Below are positions 51,728 through 60,043 of a stretch of DNA of 64,000 nucleotides, in pieces. The notes under the pieces were generated by a model. That model worked only from the letters and a program-made list of their open reading frames with translations, ran no database searches and had not been told where the DNA came from. The first letter of the stretch is position 1. The number at the start of each line of letters is the position of its first letter. The translations under genes were made by a program, and so were the position numbers. Where the stretch lies: assembly GCA_900551095.1 (NCBI GenBank), contig URUJ01000005.1, positions 1 through 64,000 on the forward strand. Reading direction: 5' to 3'. The DNA is from an uncultured Anaerococcus sp. GTDB lineage: Bacteria; Bacillota; Clostridia; Tissierellales; Peptoniphilaceae.

Positions 51728-52452
51728 TATTTTTCCCCATTTCTAACAAATGTAAGACACTTGTCGGTTGAATTATATGGATCATAGGTATAACCATTGA
51801 TATCTAGCTTTTTTATCTCGTCAATATCGGTAATTTCCCTTGTGATAATTTCCCTAAGCATGGCTCCCCTTGCCTGCTTCATGTAGGCTACAACAGATTT
51901 TAGTTTCCCATCTCGAACTTCCTTAAAATCTATTGTGATAAACTTATCAGTCTTTTTTAAAAATGGTCTGATGGTCTTTGAATATTCCTTGCTTGCAAGA
52001 TTTATAACAAGGTCATTATCCTCGTAAAGTTTTTTATAAAGGTCATCTTTCCAAAAATCATACAAATCATACCTAGTATTGTCAAAATAAAGTCTATAAT
52101 CCCTTATCCCTGTCATTGGTTTTACTAGTCCATAGAGGGCTGAGATTATAAATACATGGTCATTTAAGTAATCTAAATCCTCAAAATCTCCCATCTTAAA
52201 CTGTTTAAAAACCAAACCATCATAAGAAAAAAGTGCTGGATTTGAGAGGTCTCTAAAGTCAAACTCTTGGTAATCGTAATAGGCTTTTTCCGTAAGCTTA
52301 TCGTTAGTCATATTTAAATTTCCCATTTCATTCATGGAAAGTTTCTTGATTTTATCAACCAAAATCTTTGTCTTTTCTGGAAAAAGTAATTTTTCTGTAT
52401 CTATATTTTCAAAATGTTTAAAACTCTTTGCTGGTGAAATAATAATCTTCAT
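51727..52452 (-). CDS. yaaA: Peroxide stress protein YaaA (DUF328)
   Basis: 241 residues with IIISPAKSFK, LFSYDGLVFKQF, RDYRLYFDNTRYDLYDFWKD, INLASKEYSK and KQARGAMLREII, the full pattern of the family. In E. coli YaaA limits intracellular iron during peroxide stress and binds DNA. Here it leads the repair operon, which fits a role in oxidative DNA damage. AAAGGA precedes the start. Confidence 0.94.
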   Translation of the reverse strand: MKIIISPAKSFKHFENIDTEKLLFPEKTKILVDKIKKLSMNEMGNLNMTNDKLTEKAYYDYQEFDFRDLSNPALFSYDGLVFKQFKMGDFEDLDYLNDHVFIISALYGLVKPMTGIRDYRLYFDNTRYDLYDFWKDDLYKKLYEDNDLVINLASKEYSKTIRPFLKKTDKFITIDFKEVRDGKLKSVVAYMKQARGAMLREIITREITDIDEIKKLDINGYTYDPYNSTDKCLTFVRNGEK

Positions 52453-52621
52453 AAAAATCCTTTCTTTATATAGTAATATTATAACATACTAATAAAAAAT
52501 TACCTTAACAAGCATCTAAAATTAATTAAATATATAAGAAATCGTTACTATTTAGGGAGTTATTAAATATCTCATCTTAAATCCATAAAAATAGCCATCT
52601 AAATTGATTCGGAATTATCGT

Positions 52622-52649
52622 TTGACTTTATAAGAAAACGTTGTATAAT
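52622..52649 (+). promoter_or_regulatory. Strong promoter of the second secreted-protein cassette
   Basis: -35 TTGACT (52622-52627), 16 bp spacer, -10 TATAAT (52644-52649). The spacer contains GAAAACGTT, the core of the cre box in the other cassette, with about 11 of 14 cre positions matching. A start at 52654 lies at or before the transcription start and is not used. The remaining stretch 52453-52621 has no recognisable gene. Confidence 0.7.
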
Positions 52650-52686
52650 ATAAATGCCAAGTAGTTTTAAAAATGAGGAGTTTATT

Positions 52687-53160
52687 ATGAAAAGAACATT
52701 TGCATTAATAATGTCACTAATAATGTTCATCTCTTCTCTACCTATTAGTTCGGTCTCTCAAGCTAATGAAGAAGACTTGGATATGAATAATAAAGTCGTA
52801 ACTGAATTAATTGAGGAAAATAAAATTCTAAAAATTGAATCCAATGGTCAAAGTCACTATTTATTTAATAAAAGTAAAATGACCAAAGAAGATTATAAAA
52901 CCCTAAGTACAGCTGGTGCTATAGCAATATTTGTTTTAGGAGTATTGGTAGGCTACCTCGTTGACGGTGTAATCATTTATTTAACAGGTAAATCCGCTGG
53001 CGAATGGACTGCAGATGCCTTAAGATGGGCTACTTCTACAGCTAAGACAATATACTGTAACTTAAAAAAAGTTCTATATGGTAAGACAGCTAGTGGATGT
53101 ATCATTTATGGTCCTAACGACAGAGAAGTATGTCCATATTTTATACGATTGGAGCAATAA
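52687..53160 (+). CDS. Secreted hydrophobic protein, bacteriocin-like (unknown family)
   Basis: 157 residues from the ATG at 52687, which has AGGAG six bases upstream. Signal peptide about 1-26 (cleavage near VSQA/NEE), an acidic/polar region, then a long hydrophobic stretch (about 76-99) with GVLVG, followed by an amphipathic Trp/Ala part (GEWTADALRWATSTAK) and a C-terminal region with three Cys (124, 138, 149). The layout, size and downstream tiny membrane gene match the cassette at 23.7-24.4 kb, although the sequences are not clearly homologous. Possible antimicrobial precursor; function unproven. Confidence 0.75.
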   Translation: MKRTFALIMSLIMFISSLPISSVSQANEEDLDMNNKVVTELIEENKILKIESNGQSHYLFNKSKMTKEDYKTLSTAGAIAIFVLGVLVGYLVDGVIIYLTGKSAGEWTADALRWATSTAKTIYCNLKKVLYGKTASGCIIYGPNDREVCPYFIRLEQ

Positions 53161-53259
53161 ATGAAAGAAGAAAATAAGATGAATAAAATCATTATTTTTA
53201 TTCTAGGAATAATAGTAGGATTTGTGATTTTTGAACTAAAAAGAAGGTTTTTAGCTTAA
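53161..53259 (+). CDS. 32-residue single-span membrane peptide (putative immunity partner)
   Basis: MKEENKMNKIIIFILG and then IIVGFVIFELKRRFLA: one hydrophobic helix with charged ends. The ATG directly follows the TAA of the secreted-protein gene (TAAATG), so translation is coupled. A strong terminator follows 27 bases later. Function inferred from arrangement only. Confidence 0.55.
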   Translation: MKEENKMNKIIIFILGIIVGFVIFELKRRFLA

Positions 53260-53286
53260 ATTAGTAAACTACTTGGTCTTAAAAGA

Positions 53287-53323
53287 AACGAGCAGATTTA
53301 TTTTGTTAATCTGCTCGTTTTTA
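53287..53323. terminator. Terminator between convergent cassette and metal-transport operon
   Basis: ACGAGCAGATT/AATCTGCTCGT, 11 bp perfect stem, followed by five T residues on the plus strand and preceded by an A-rich run useful for the minus strand. Confidence 0.88.
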
Positions 53324-53338
53324 TATTTTATATCTTTA

Positions 53339-54148
53339 TCAAATCTTTTTCTTTAGCTTATCGCTTATTAATTTTATTAGGCCTGTAATCATTAGGGAGA
53401 TTATAGCTATTACTACTATCGCTCCACCAGGTTTTATGCCATAGTAGAAAGATAACGTGATTCCTAAAACCATAAAAATTACAGAAAATATTAGGGAGAG
53501 TAGGTAAGTTTTTTTATAGGAATCGCTAATTAATAAGGCAGTGGCGACAGGAATTACCATTAAAGATGTTATCATAAGGGCGCCTACGATTTTAGCTGAA
53601 ATTGCAATAGTAATCGCTGTTAAAAAAGTAAATACAGAGTTAACCATCCTTACCTTAACTCCAGCGAGCCTTGCCATTATCGGATTTATAGATATAAATA
53701 AAAGGGCATTGTAAAAGTAAAGTGACATCAATACGACAAGGGCAAATATTATCCCTACTAAAATCAAGTCATCACTTGATACTGTTGTAATTGAGCCAAA
53801 AAGATAGGACTCAAAACTCTTGCCTCCCTTGGCAAAATCTGATAAAATCGCCGCAAGTCCTATACCAAAACTCATGATGATGGCTGTCGCCATATCGCCA
53901 AAGTCCTTGAATTTTTTCCTAATTATATCAATAGCAAAAGCTCCAAACACACAGAAAACGAGCGAAGTCCACATAGGATTTATGGAAAAAATTAGTCCCA
54001 TGGCAATCCCTGCAAGTGATGAGTGAGAAAGAGCGTCTCCTATCATGGAAGTTTTTCTATTTATCATAACAAGTCCAATCATGGGAATAATTATTGCAAG
54101 CATCACGCCAACAACAAGGGCTCTTCTCATAAAGTCATAACTTAGCAT
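53339..54148 (-). CDS. Zinc/manganese ABC transporter permease (ZnuB-like)
   Basis: 269 residues, eight or nine helices, with the ABC-3 family signatures SLAGIAMGLIF and GALMITSLMVIPVATALL. Overlaps the ATPase gene by seven bases. The substrate is best judged zinc from the partner His-rich binding protein and the adjacent Zur-like regulator. Confidence 0.92.
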   Translation of the reverse strand: MLSYDFMRRALVVGVMLAIIIPMIGLVMINRKTSMIGDALSHSSLAGIAMGLIFSINPMWTSLVFCVFGAFAIDIIRKKFKDFGDMATAIIMSFGIGLAAILSDFAKGGKSFESYLFGSITTVSSDDLILVGIIFALVVLMSLYFYNALLFISINPIMARLAGVKVRMVNSVFTFLTAITIAISAKIVGALMITSLMVIPVATALLISDSYKKTYLLSLIFSVIFMVLGITLSFYYGIKPGGAIVVIAIISLMITGLIKLISDKLKKKI

Positions 54149-54801
54149 ATAACACCGTCCTTTAACTTAAATACCTTGTCGACGTAGTCTCCCAAAATTT
54201 CCATTTCGTGGGTTATCATCAAAATCGAAATATTGTGGTGGGTGTTTAGGTGGACTAGTAAATCAAGAAAGTTTTCCTTGGATTTCTGGTCAATGCCGAC
54301 AGTAGGTTCATCAAGGATTAAAATATCGGGATTATTTACCAAAGCTCTTGCAATCATCACTCTTTGTGCCTGACCGCCAGATAGTTTATTAAAGGGTCTA
54401 TCTATGAGATTTTTTATCTTTAGGGTCGCAAAGGTATCTTCAACCTTTGACTTTGATTTTTTACTGATAGTATTAAAGATAGAAAATTCCTTATAAAGGT
54501 TAAGTCCAACATATTCCCTGGCTGATACTGGAAAGGCCACCTTGATGGCTTCATTTACCTGGGGTACGTAGCCAATTTTTTCAAAATTTTTAAAGTCTTC
54601 CATATCTATACCAAAAACTTTGATGTTTCCCCTATCTTTTTTTAACTCGCCTAGGATAAGCTTGATTAGGGTGGACTTGCCTGAGCCGTTTTCCCCAGAG
54701 ATTATGGCAAAGTCTCCCTCATCAAGGCTTAGGTTTATATCTTTTAATATTAAATTTTCATTATAGCCAAACCTTAGGTTTTTTATTTCTATTTGCTTCA
54801 T
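54142..54801 (-). CDS. Zinc/manganese ABC transporter ATPase (ZnuC-like)
   Basis: 219 residues: Walker A SGENGSGKSTLIKL, Q-loop GYVPQVNE, signature LSGGQAQRVMIARAL, Walker B DILILDEPTVGID, H-loop MITHEME. Lies seven bases after the binding-protein gene and overlaps the permease gene. Confidence 0.93.
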   Translation of the reverse strand: MKQIEIKNLRFGYNENLILKDINLSLDEGDFAIISGENGSGKSTLIKLILGELKKDRGNIKVFGIDMEDFKNFEKIGYVPQVNEAIKVAFPVSAREYVGLNLYKEFSIFNTISKKSKSKVEDTFATLKIKNLIDRPFNKLSGGQAQRVMIARALVNNPDILILDEPTVGIDQKSKENFLDLLVHLNTHHNISILMITHEMEILGDYVDKVFKLKDGVIC

Positions 54802-54808
54802 ATATATA

Positions 54809-55864
54809 TTATGCTAGCGACTTGTATATATTTTCAAGGTTTTCCTTAATTATTTCCTGGATGGTTACTTCTTTATCTATCTCATCTTGACTTGCAAATT
54901 CCATAGTTGATAAAGCCGCTGTGTCTGCTCCGATTTCGCCTGCTATAGTTTTGGCTGCCTTATCTGACCCACCTTTTTCATAGAAAACTGTCCTAATCTT
55001 ATCAGCCTTGGCAAGATCTGTTACTTCTTTCATGACCTTGGCATCTGGGTCGGCTGTTGATGTTAGGCTTGCTAAAGGAATTTGTTCTAGATTAAAATCT
55101 CTTGCTACATAGCCAAAGGCTTCGTGAGGAACTATAAATTTATTATTAGTAACTTGGTTAAATTTGTCCTTATATTCATTTATAATTTCATCAAATTCTT
55201 TAGCTATTTTTTCATAATTTTTCTGGTAATAATCTTTGTTCGCTGGGTCTATTTCTGATAATTTATCAGCTATTACCTTCGCTTGGGCCTTAGCATTTAC
55301 AGGTGAAAGCCAAGTGTGGGGGTCAAATTCTCCGTGGTGGTGATGGTGATGTTCACCTTCCTCATGGTCGTGATCATGGTCGTGGTCTTCAGCATCTTCG
55401 TGGTCGTGGTCGTGATCTTCGGCATCTTCGTGGTCGTGGTCTGCCTTTATTAAATTAAGGCTCTCACTAGTGTCAACCATTGAGATATCAATAGTTTCAT
55501 TTACGTCATCCTTCCAATCTTCCATTCCGGCTCCATTCATAAAAATCAATTGAGATTCGCTAAGTTCTGCGATTTCCTTGGCAGACGGTTCGAAATCATG
55601 GCTTTCTGTAGTGAGTGAATTAAAAGATTTTACTTCAAACTTATCTCCTGCTATTTGCTTGGTTAAATTATAGATTGGATAAAATGAAGCATAAATAACT
55701 TTTGATTCATCTTTCTTTTCTGTCTTTGCTTCTTTAACTTCTTCATTTTCTTCTTGCTTTACTTCTTCTTTTACATTATTATTTGTATTTTCTAAAGCTT
55801 CTTTCCCGCAGCCAGTTACTGCAAGACTAAGAGCTAGGCCTATAAATAAATTTTTCTTTTTCAT
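54809..55864 (-). CDS. Zinc-binding lipoprotein of the ABC transporter (ZnuA-like)
   Basis: 351 residues: lipoprotein signal with lipobox LAVTGC, an acidic spacer, then a cluster A-I binding protein. Metal ligands: His in TESHDFEPSAKEI, HTWLSPVNAK, and VPHEAFGYVARDF. Between the first two is a His/Asp/Glu loop of about 45 residues built from repeated DHDHEDAE units and ending in HHHHHH, the zinc-chaperone loop typical of ZnuA/AdcA. It faces the Zur-like regulator across a shared operator. Confidence 0.94.
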   Translation of the reverse strand: MKKKNLFIGLALSLAVTGCGKEALENTNNNVKEEVKQEENEEVKEAKTEKKDESKVIYASFYPIYNLTKQIAGDKFEVKSFNSLTTESHDFEPSAKEIAELSESQLIFMNGAGMEDWKDDVNETIDISMVDTSESLNLIKADHDHEDAEDHDHDHEDAEDHDHDHDHEEGEHHHHHHGEFDPHTWLSPVNAKAQAKVIADKLSEIDPANKDYYQKNYEKIAKEFDEIINEYKDKFNQVTNNKFIVPHEAFGYVARDFNLEQIPLASLTSTADPDAKVMKEVTDLAKADKIRTVFYEKGGSDKAAKTIAGEIGADTAALSTMEFASQDEIDKEVTIQEIIKENLENIYKSLA

Positions 55865-55876
55865 AAATTCTCCTTT

Positions 55877-55925
55877 TGCAAATGATTTGCATTAGATATT
55901 ATATAGGTGTTTTTATCTCTGTCAA
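55877..55925 (-). promoter_or_regulatory. Zinc-operon promoter with 7-1-7 Fur/Zur-type operator
   Basis: Minus strand: -35 TTGACA (55920-55925), 16 bp spacer, -10 TATAAT (55898-55903), followed by the perfect inverted repeat TGCAAAT-G-ATTTGCA (55877-55891), which covers about +7 to +21 of the transcript. It sits in the 92 bp between the operon and the divergent regulator gene, so it is the likely Zur operator. Confidence 0.75.
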
Positions 55926-55956
55926 ATAAAAGTATAGTATTTTTTAAGGAGATACT

Positions 55957-56379
55957 ATGAAATTAAATGACCTATTAAAGAATAAAAACTTAAGAATAAC
56001 CAAACAACGTAGGCTGATTTTAGATTATATTGACAAAAAAAATGAACCAGTTTCTGGCCAAGAAATCTACGATGACCTCCAAAAAGAAATGGCCATCGAC
56101 CTTTCTACTGTTTACCGCAATTTAAATATCCTAGAAGAAAACGACCTGCTTCTGAAAACTGCTGATATTGACGGGATTTCCTATTACCAGATAAACAAGG
56201 ATGACCACAAGCATTTTATAACTTGCAGCCGTTGCCACAAGAAATTTCTTATAAAATCTTGTCCAGTCCATGATCTAGAAAAAGAAGTAATGGCCGAAAC
56301 TGGCTTTATAATAAACGGCCACAATTTTGAGTTTTATGGGATATGTCCAGATTGCCAAAAAGAGATGAAAAATGCTTAG
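55957..56379 (+). CDS. Fur-family transcriptional regulator, probably Zur
   Basis: 140 residues: winged helix (NLRITKQRRLILDYI, DLSTVYRNLNILEEN), then the metal-binding dimerisation domain with HKHFITCSRCHKKF and two CxxC pairs (90-93 and 130-133) for structural zinc. Divergent from the zinc-uptake operon with a perfect 7-1-7 palindrome between them, so regulation by zinc is the best reading. Fur or PerR function cannot be fully excluded from residues alone. AAGGAG precedes the ATG. Confidence 0.9.
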   Translation: MKLNDLLKNKNLRITKQRRLILDYIDKKNEPVSGQEIYDDLQKEMAIDLSTVYRNLNILEENDLLLKTADIDGISYYQINKDDHKHFITCSRCHKKFLIKSCPVHDLEKEVMAETGFIINGHNFEFYGICPDCQKEMKNA

Positions 56380-57109
56380 GATAATTTTTGCAATTTTACT
56401 TGCCCTTAGCCTAACTGCTTGTGATGATATTCCTAATGAAAACAAGGAAAATAAAGCCGAAAATAGTCAAAATAACGAAAGTTATGAAAAAGCTAAAGTC
56501 CTCTACGCCCATGATGGAGATACGATTTGGGTTAAGATAGATGGCAAGAAAGAAAAAGTTAGATTTGTCGGAGTAAATACTCCAGAAATTGCTAAAGATG
56601 GTAATCCTGCCGAATTTATGGCAGAAGAAGCTAAAGATTTCACTGAAGAGATTTTAAAAGATAAGGAAATTTACCTAGAAAGAGATATTTCTGACAGAGA
56701 TAAATACGATAGACTATTAAGATATGTTTGGCTTGAGAAACCTCTATCAAATCCAGAACTTTCTGATATAGAAAATAAAACCTTAAACGGAATATTAGTC
56801 AAAGAAGGCTATGCCTATGCAAACTATTATAAGCCAGATATCAAATACCATAATTTTCTAAAAGATCTGGAAAAATCCGCCCAGGATAAGAATCTTGGAA
56901 TCTGGTCAGATGAGAAAAATCAGTCAAATACTAATAAAAACACAGAAAATAAAATAAATACCCAAAATAAACTCATAAAGGGCAACAAAAATTCCAATCT
57001 CTACCACCTCCCAGAATGGGATTCTTATGATACAGTCAAAGAAAAAAATGCAGTTTATTTTAAAACAGAAAAAGAAGCCCAGGATGCTGGTTTTAGGCCG
57101 GCAAGGTAA
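56372..57109 (+). CDS. Thermonuclease-family (SNase) lipoprotein
   Basis: 245 residues: lipobox LSLTAC (Cys17), polar linker, then staphylococcal-nuclease domain with HDGDTIWVKIDG, VRFVGVNTPE and DRYDRLLRYVWL (catalytic Arg/Glu positions present). After an Asn/Lys linker the C-terminus (LYHLPEWDSYDTVKEKNAVY, FKTEKEAQDAGFRPAR) resembles the Ada-type metal-binding tail of secreted nucleases, but without its Cys residues. Starts inside the end of the Fur-family gene by eight bases. Confidence 0.9.
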   Translation: MLRIIFAILLALSLTACDDIPNENKENKAENSQNNESYEKAKVLYAHDGDTIWVKIDGKKEKVRFVGVNTPEIAKDGNPAEFMAEEAKDFTEEILKDKEIYLERDISDRDKYDRLLRYVWLEKPLSNPELSDIENKTLNGILVKEGYAYANYYKPDIKYHNFLKDLEKSAQDKNLGIWSDEKNQSNTNKNTENKINTQNKLIKGNKNSNLYHLPEWDSYDTVKEKNAVYFKTEKEAQDAGFRPAR

Positions 57110-57158
57110 ATTATTATAGAACAAGATTTGCTAGTAATATCAAATATTTTATAAAAAA

Positions 57159-57194
57159 AGAGCCATCAAAGATTTATATCTTGATAGCTCTTTT
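57159..57194 (+). terminator. Terminator of the regulator/nuclease transcript
   Basis: AGAGC-C-ATCAA...TTGAT-A-GCTCT stem with a central GAT/ATC pairing, followed by TTTTAT on the plus strand. Confidence 0.75.
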
Positions 57195-57211
57195 ATAATA
57201 CTTAATCATAG

Positions 57212-57299
57212 ATATTTTTTCTATGACCAATATCAATCGAAATGACTCTACATATCTTTTTCTAATTCAGAAATTAAATAATCTACGGAATAAGTTACA
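57212..57299 (-). pseudogene. RelE/ParE-type toxin remnant
   Basis: Minus-strand pieces read VTYSVDYLISELEKDM-stop, then in another frame RVISIDIGHRKNIYD-stop. The second resembles the conserved C-terminus of RelE/ParE toxins (VI..D.GHR..IY). No full gene or antitoxin remains. It lies directly downstream of the tRNA gene, a common site for mobile DNA. Confidence 0.35.
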
Positions 57300-57319
57300 G
57301 GATTTTTTCAAAATCTTTT

Positions 57320-57393
57320 TGGCACGTCCTCAGGGAATCGAACCCTGGTCTTGGGCTTCGGACACCCTTATTTTGCCACTAAACTAAGGACGC
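57320..57393 (-). tRNA. tRNA-Arg (anticodon CCG)
   Basis: Cloverleaf on the minus strand: acceptor GCGTCCT/AGGACGT, D-arm GTTT...AAAT with AGTGG loop, anticodon arm with loop GTCCGAA (CCG at 34-36), T-arm CAGGG-TTCGATT-CCCTG, discriminator G and encoded CCA (57320-57322). The first anticodon-stem pair is A-A and the G1-U72 pair is a wobble, so the fold is slightly weak. Its first ten bases are also the last codons and stop of the phosphoesterase gene. Confidence 0.9.
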
Positions 57394-58187
57394 TTGATGG
57401 TGATGTTTGTATAAGAAATTTGGTCTAAAAACCTAAGAGGTAAAAAAGTATTTCCGAGTCCACTTGATACGTATATTTGGCTGTCCTCAAATTCATAAAT
57501 ACCGCTATCAAAATCCGGAAAATATCCTTCTCCTGGAGCAACTAGAGCGCCAACAAATGGGGCTCTCACTTGGCCGCCGTGGGTATGGCCTGAGAATACA
57601 AAGTCAATATCATCCCTATATTTATCCCTTACATTTTTAGAAAAATGAGCAAGAACCAAGTTTAGGCTATCATGCGGTCTGTAATTTTCAAAATTACCTC
57701 CCCAATAAGTTACTCCATAGATATATAGTCTATTATCCCCGATTTCTATTAATTCTCCATGGTTATCAAGTTTCTTGATCCCAATCTTTTTTATTTTTTC
57801 ATAGAATACTTCAGAATCTCTTGAGACTTCCTCATGATTTCCTGAAACAAAATAGGTTTTAATCCCTAATTCATTTAACTTTTCTAAAAAATACATGGTT
57901 CTCTCTATTTTCTTTGCAGTTGGGAAATCTATCATATCCCCTGTAAGAAAAATTAAATCAGGGTCAAAATCCCTAATTTTTCCCAAAACCTCTTCGAGAT
58001 TTGAAAGTACATTTGAATGAAAATCCGAAATTTGAGTTATTTTGATCTCTTCTTTGACCTTGGGATTTGTAAGGACTATTCTTTTTTCTACCCCCACGAA
58101 AGCCTGGTCGTGGAGGTATTTTCCCCCTAAAACCATTGTGGCAAGGATGGCAGTTGCCACAATTTTCTTTTTATTTTTCTTATTCAT
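57384..58187 (-). CDS. Membrane-anchored metallophosphoesterase (YkuE-like)
   Basis: 267 residues: a basic N-terminus and one membrane helix (residues about 8-24), then a calcineurin-type phosphoesterase with QISDFHSN, IFLTGDMID, FVSGNHEEV, LAHFSKN and FSGHTHGGQV. Relatives act on UDP-diacylglucosamine or wall lipids. The ATG at 58187 has GGAG six bases upstream and overlaps the nadE stop. The stop TAG (57384-57386) lies inside the tRNA-Arg gene, and the last codons AAG CGT CCT overlap its acceptor strand. Confidence 0.9.
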   Translation of the reverse strand: MNKKNKKKIVATAILATMVLGGKYLHDQAFVGVEKRIVLTNPKVKEEIKITQISDFHSNVLSNLEEVLGKIRDFDPDLIFLTGDMIDFPTAKKIERTMYFLEKLNELGIKTYFVSGNHEEVSRDSEVFYEKIKKIGIKKLDNHGELIEIGDNRLYIYGVTYWGGNFENYRPHDSLNLVLAHFSKNVRDKYRDDIDFVFSGHTHGGQVRAPFVGALVAPGEGYFPDFDSGIYEFEDSQIYVSSGLGNTFLPLRFLDQISYTNITIKRP

Positions 58188-59967
58188 CAATTTCTCCAAG
58201 ATAAATTTCAGGCCCTAGGTCAGAAGGGATTTTAAAACCAAGTCTTGGCGAAAAACTCCTACCTGTGACATTTGGCCCGTCAACTGAAGCTGACCTTTTG
58301 AATTGACTTTTTGCGAACCTAACAAAATAGGATTTTATCCATTTTTCAATAGTTTCTTTATCATAAGCACCTGCAAAGGCCATTTGAGCTTCCTTTAGGA
58401 TTTCCTTTGCCTGCTTGTGGTAGGTCAAATGTTGGTAGATAAAAAAGTCAATTAGTTCGTATGGTCCAATTATATCTTCAGTTTTTTGGGTAATTTTCCC
58501 TTCTTTTTCGCTAACAAGCTCAGGTGAAACTGGAGTATCTAAAATATCTGTCAAAACATTTTTAAGCTTTTCATTTTCTGTAAAATGGGCGTAGGATTTG
58601 ATTAAATATCTAAGTTCTGTTTTCATGAGGCTGGCATTTAGGCTATAAGATGACATATGATCGCCGTTGTAGGTAGCAAAGCCCTGCATATTTTCAGATA
58701 AGTCACCAGTACCAATTACAAGACCCCCGCCCATGTTTGATAGGTTAAATAATACTTGAGTACGCATCCTGGCTTGAGCATTTTCGTAGGCAAGATCTGG
58801 AGTCACCCCGTCATGACCAATATCTTTTAGATGAGCTTTCACCGATTCTGTAATATTTATTTCTTTTAATTCAATTCCCAAAGCCTCACACAAAAGATAA
58901 GCATTGGACTTAGTCCTATCGCTTGTGCCAAAAGCTGGCATGGTATAACATCCGATATTTTTTTTGTCAAAACCTTGAATTTCATAGGCCTTGTTTATGG
59001 CAAGAAGGGCTGCAGTCGAGTCAATCCCACCAGATACTCCGAGATAAACTTTTTCTGTACCAACAGCTTCCATTCTCTGAATGAGGCCTAAAGCCTGGAT
59101 TTCAAGTGCATCTTCTAGGTAATCTTTTGAATAATCTGATATTGGAAGATATGGGAATCTGTCCACAAAATAGTTCTCATCAGTAAATACATGAAATTTT
59201 TCATACCGTTCCTCATTGTAGATTTCTAAAGGAAAGACATGGGTATTTTCTGGTAAAATCTCCCCATTTCTTGCGATGTAAGCCCCCTCTGAGTAGACCA
59301 AATCTGTTGACGATTCTCCATCGCCTGCTGAAGTATGAATATAAATTACATCTTTTGATAAAAATTCAATTTTTTTCTCTACTTCTTTTTCTGAAAAAAT
59401 ATAGCGAGCCTTGCAAGCTGGGTTTAGGATAATATCCGCTCCCAATTCCTTTAATTTAAGGGATTTTGGGATGGTCATTTCCTCATCTTCACCGATTGTG
59501 ATTCCGATTTTTAGGCCGGAAATAATGCTTACAAAAGGATCCTCATCTAAGCTATAGTTAAGGGCCTTAAATTCTCCCCTTGGATAAGATTCGAAAATAG
59601 TTTTTTCATAAGGCTTTAAATTTTCCTTGCAAACAAGGCCTAAAAGTTTGCCTGATTTTACAAGGGCCATGACATTATAAATACCAAATTCAGTTCTAAT
59701 CGGAAGACCTAAGCTAAAGGCTAGGTCAAAAATCTCACTAAAGGCAATCAAATCTTTGAGTCCCTCTTCTGCTGCTATTAACAAGTCTTCCTCAAAGTAG
59801 GCATCATAAAGACTTGCCCCAGTTAGGCAAAGCTCTGGCAAGGATAGGATATTTACCTTTTCTTTTTGCGAACTATCTATTAATTCTTTTATTCTCTTAA
59901 CATTTTCTGCCACATTTCCCAAAGAAATTGGAAAAGATGCAGATTTTATTTTTATATTTCTTTTCAT
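58180..59967 (-). CDS. nadE: Glutamine-dependent NAD+ synthetase
   Basis: 595 residues. N-terminal nitrilase-type glutaminase with Glu in LSLPELCLTGASL, Lys in CKENLKPYEKT and Cys in IILNPACKARYI; C-terminal synthetase with PP-loop YLGVSGGIDSTAALLA, GTGDLSENMQGFATYNGD and the tail FKRSASVDGPNVTGRS. Converts deamido-NAD to NAD using glutamine. A two-gene unit with the phosphoesterase. Confidence 0.95.
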   Translation of the reverse strand: MKRNIKIKSASFPISLGNVAENVKRIKELIDSSQKEKVNILSLPELCLTGASLYDAYFEEDLLIAAEEGLKDLIAFSEIFDLAFSLGLPIRTEFGIYNVMALVKSGKLLGLVCKENLKPYEKTIFESYPRGEFKALNYSLDEDPFVSIISGLKIGITIGEDEEMTIPKSLKLKELGADIILNPACKARYIFSEKEVEKKIEFLSKDVIYIHTSAGDGESSTDLVYSEGAYIARNGEILPENTHVFPLEIYNEERYEKFHVFTDENYFVDRFPYLPISDYSKDYLEDALEIQALGLIQRMEAVGTEKVYLGVSGGIDSTAALLAINKAYEIQGFDKKNIGCYTMPAFGTSDRTKSNAYLLCEALGIELKEINITESVKAHLKDIGHDGVTPDLAYENAQARMRTQVLFNLSNMGGGLVIGTGDLSENMQGFATYNGDHMSSYSLNASLMKTELRYLIKSYAHFTENEKLKNVLTDILDTPVSPELVSEKEGKITQKTEDIIGPYELIDFFIYQHLTYHKQAKEILKEAQMAFAGAYDKETIEKWIKSYFVRFAKSQFKRSASVDGPNVTGRSFSPRLGFKIPSDLGPEIYLGEIDE

Positions 59968-60001
59968 TTTATCACCTAATCTTATTTTACCACTTCTAGA
60001 T

Positions 60002-60027
60002 AAAAAAAAGAGGACCCAACTGGGTCC
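60002..60027 (-). terminator. Terminator of the acyl-CoA dehydrogenase fusion gene
   Basis: GGACCCA-GT-TGGGTCC followed by TC and eight T residues on the minus strand, 17 bases past the stop. Confidence 0.88.
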
Positions 60028-60043
60028 ATCTCTCTAAATATAA

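Noticed and set aside
55380..55470. Repetitive DNA mistaken for a CRISPR-like or satellite array
   Set aside because: It encodes the in-frame His/Asp/Glu loop of the zinc-binding protein; no spacers. No CRISPR array was seen anywhere in the window.
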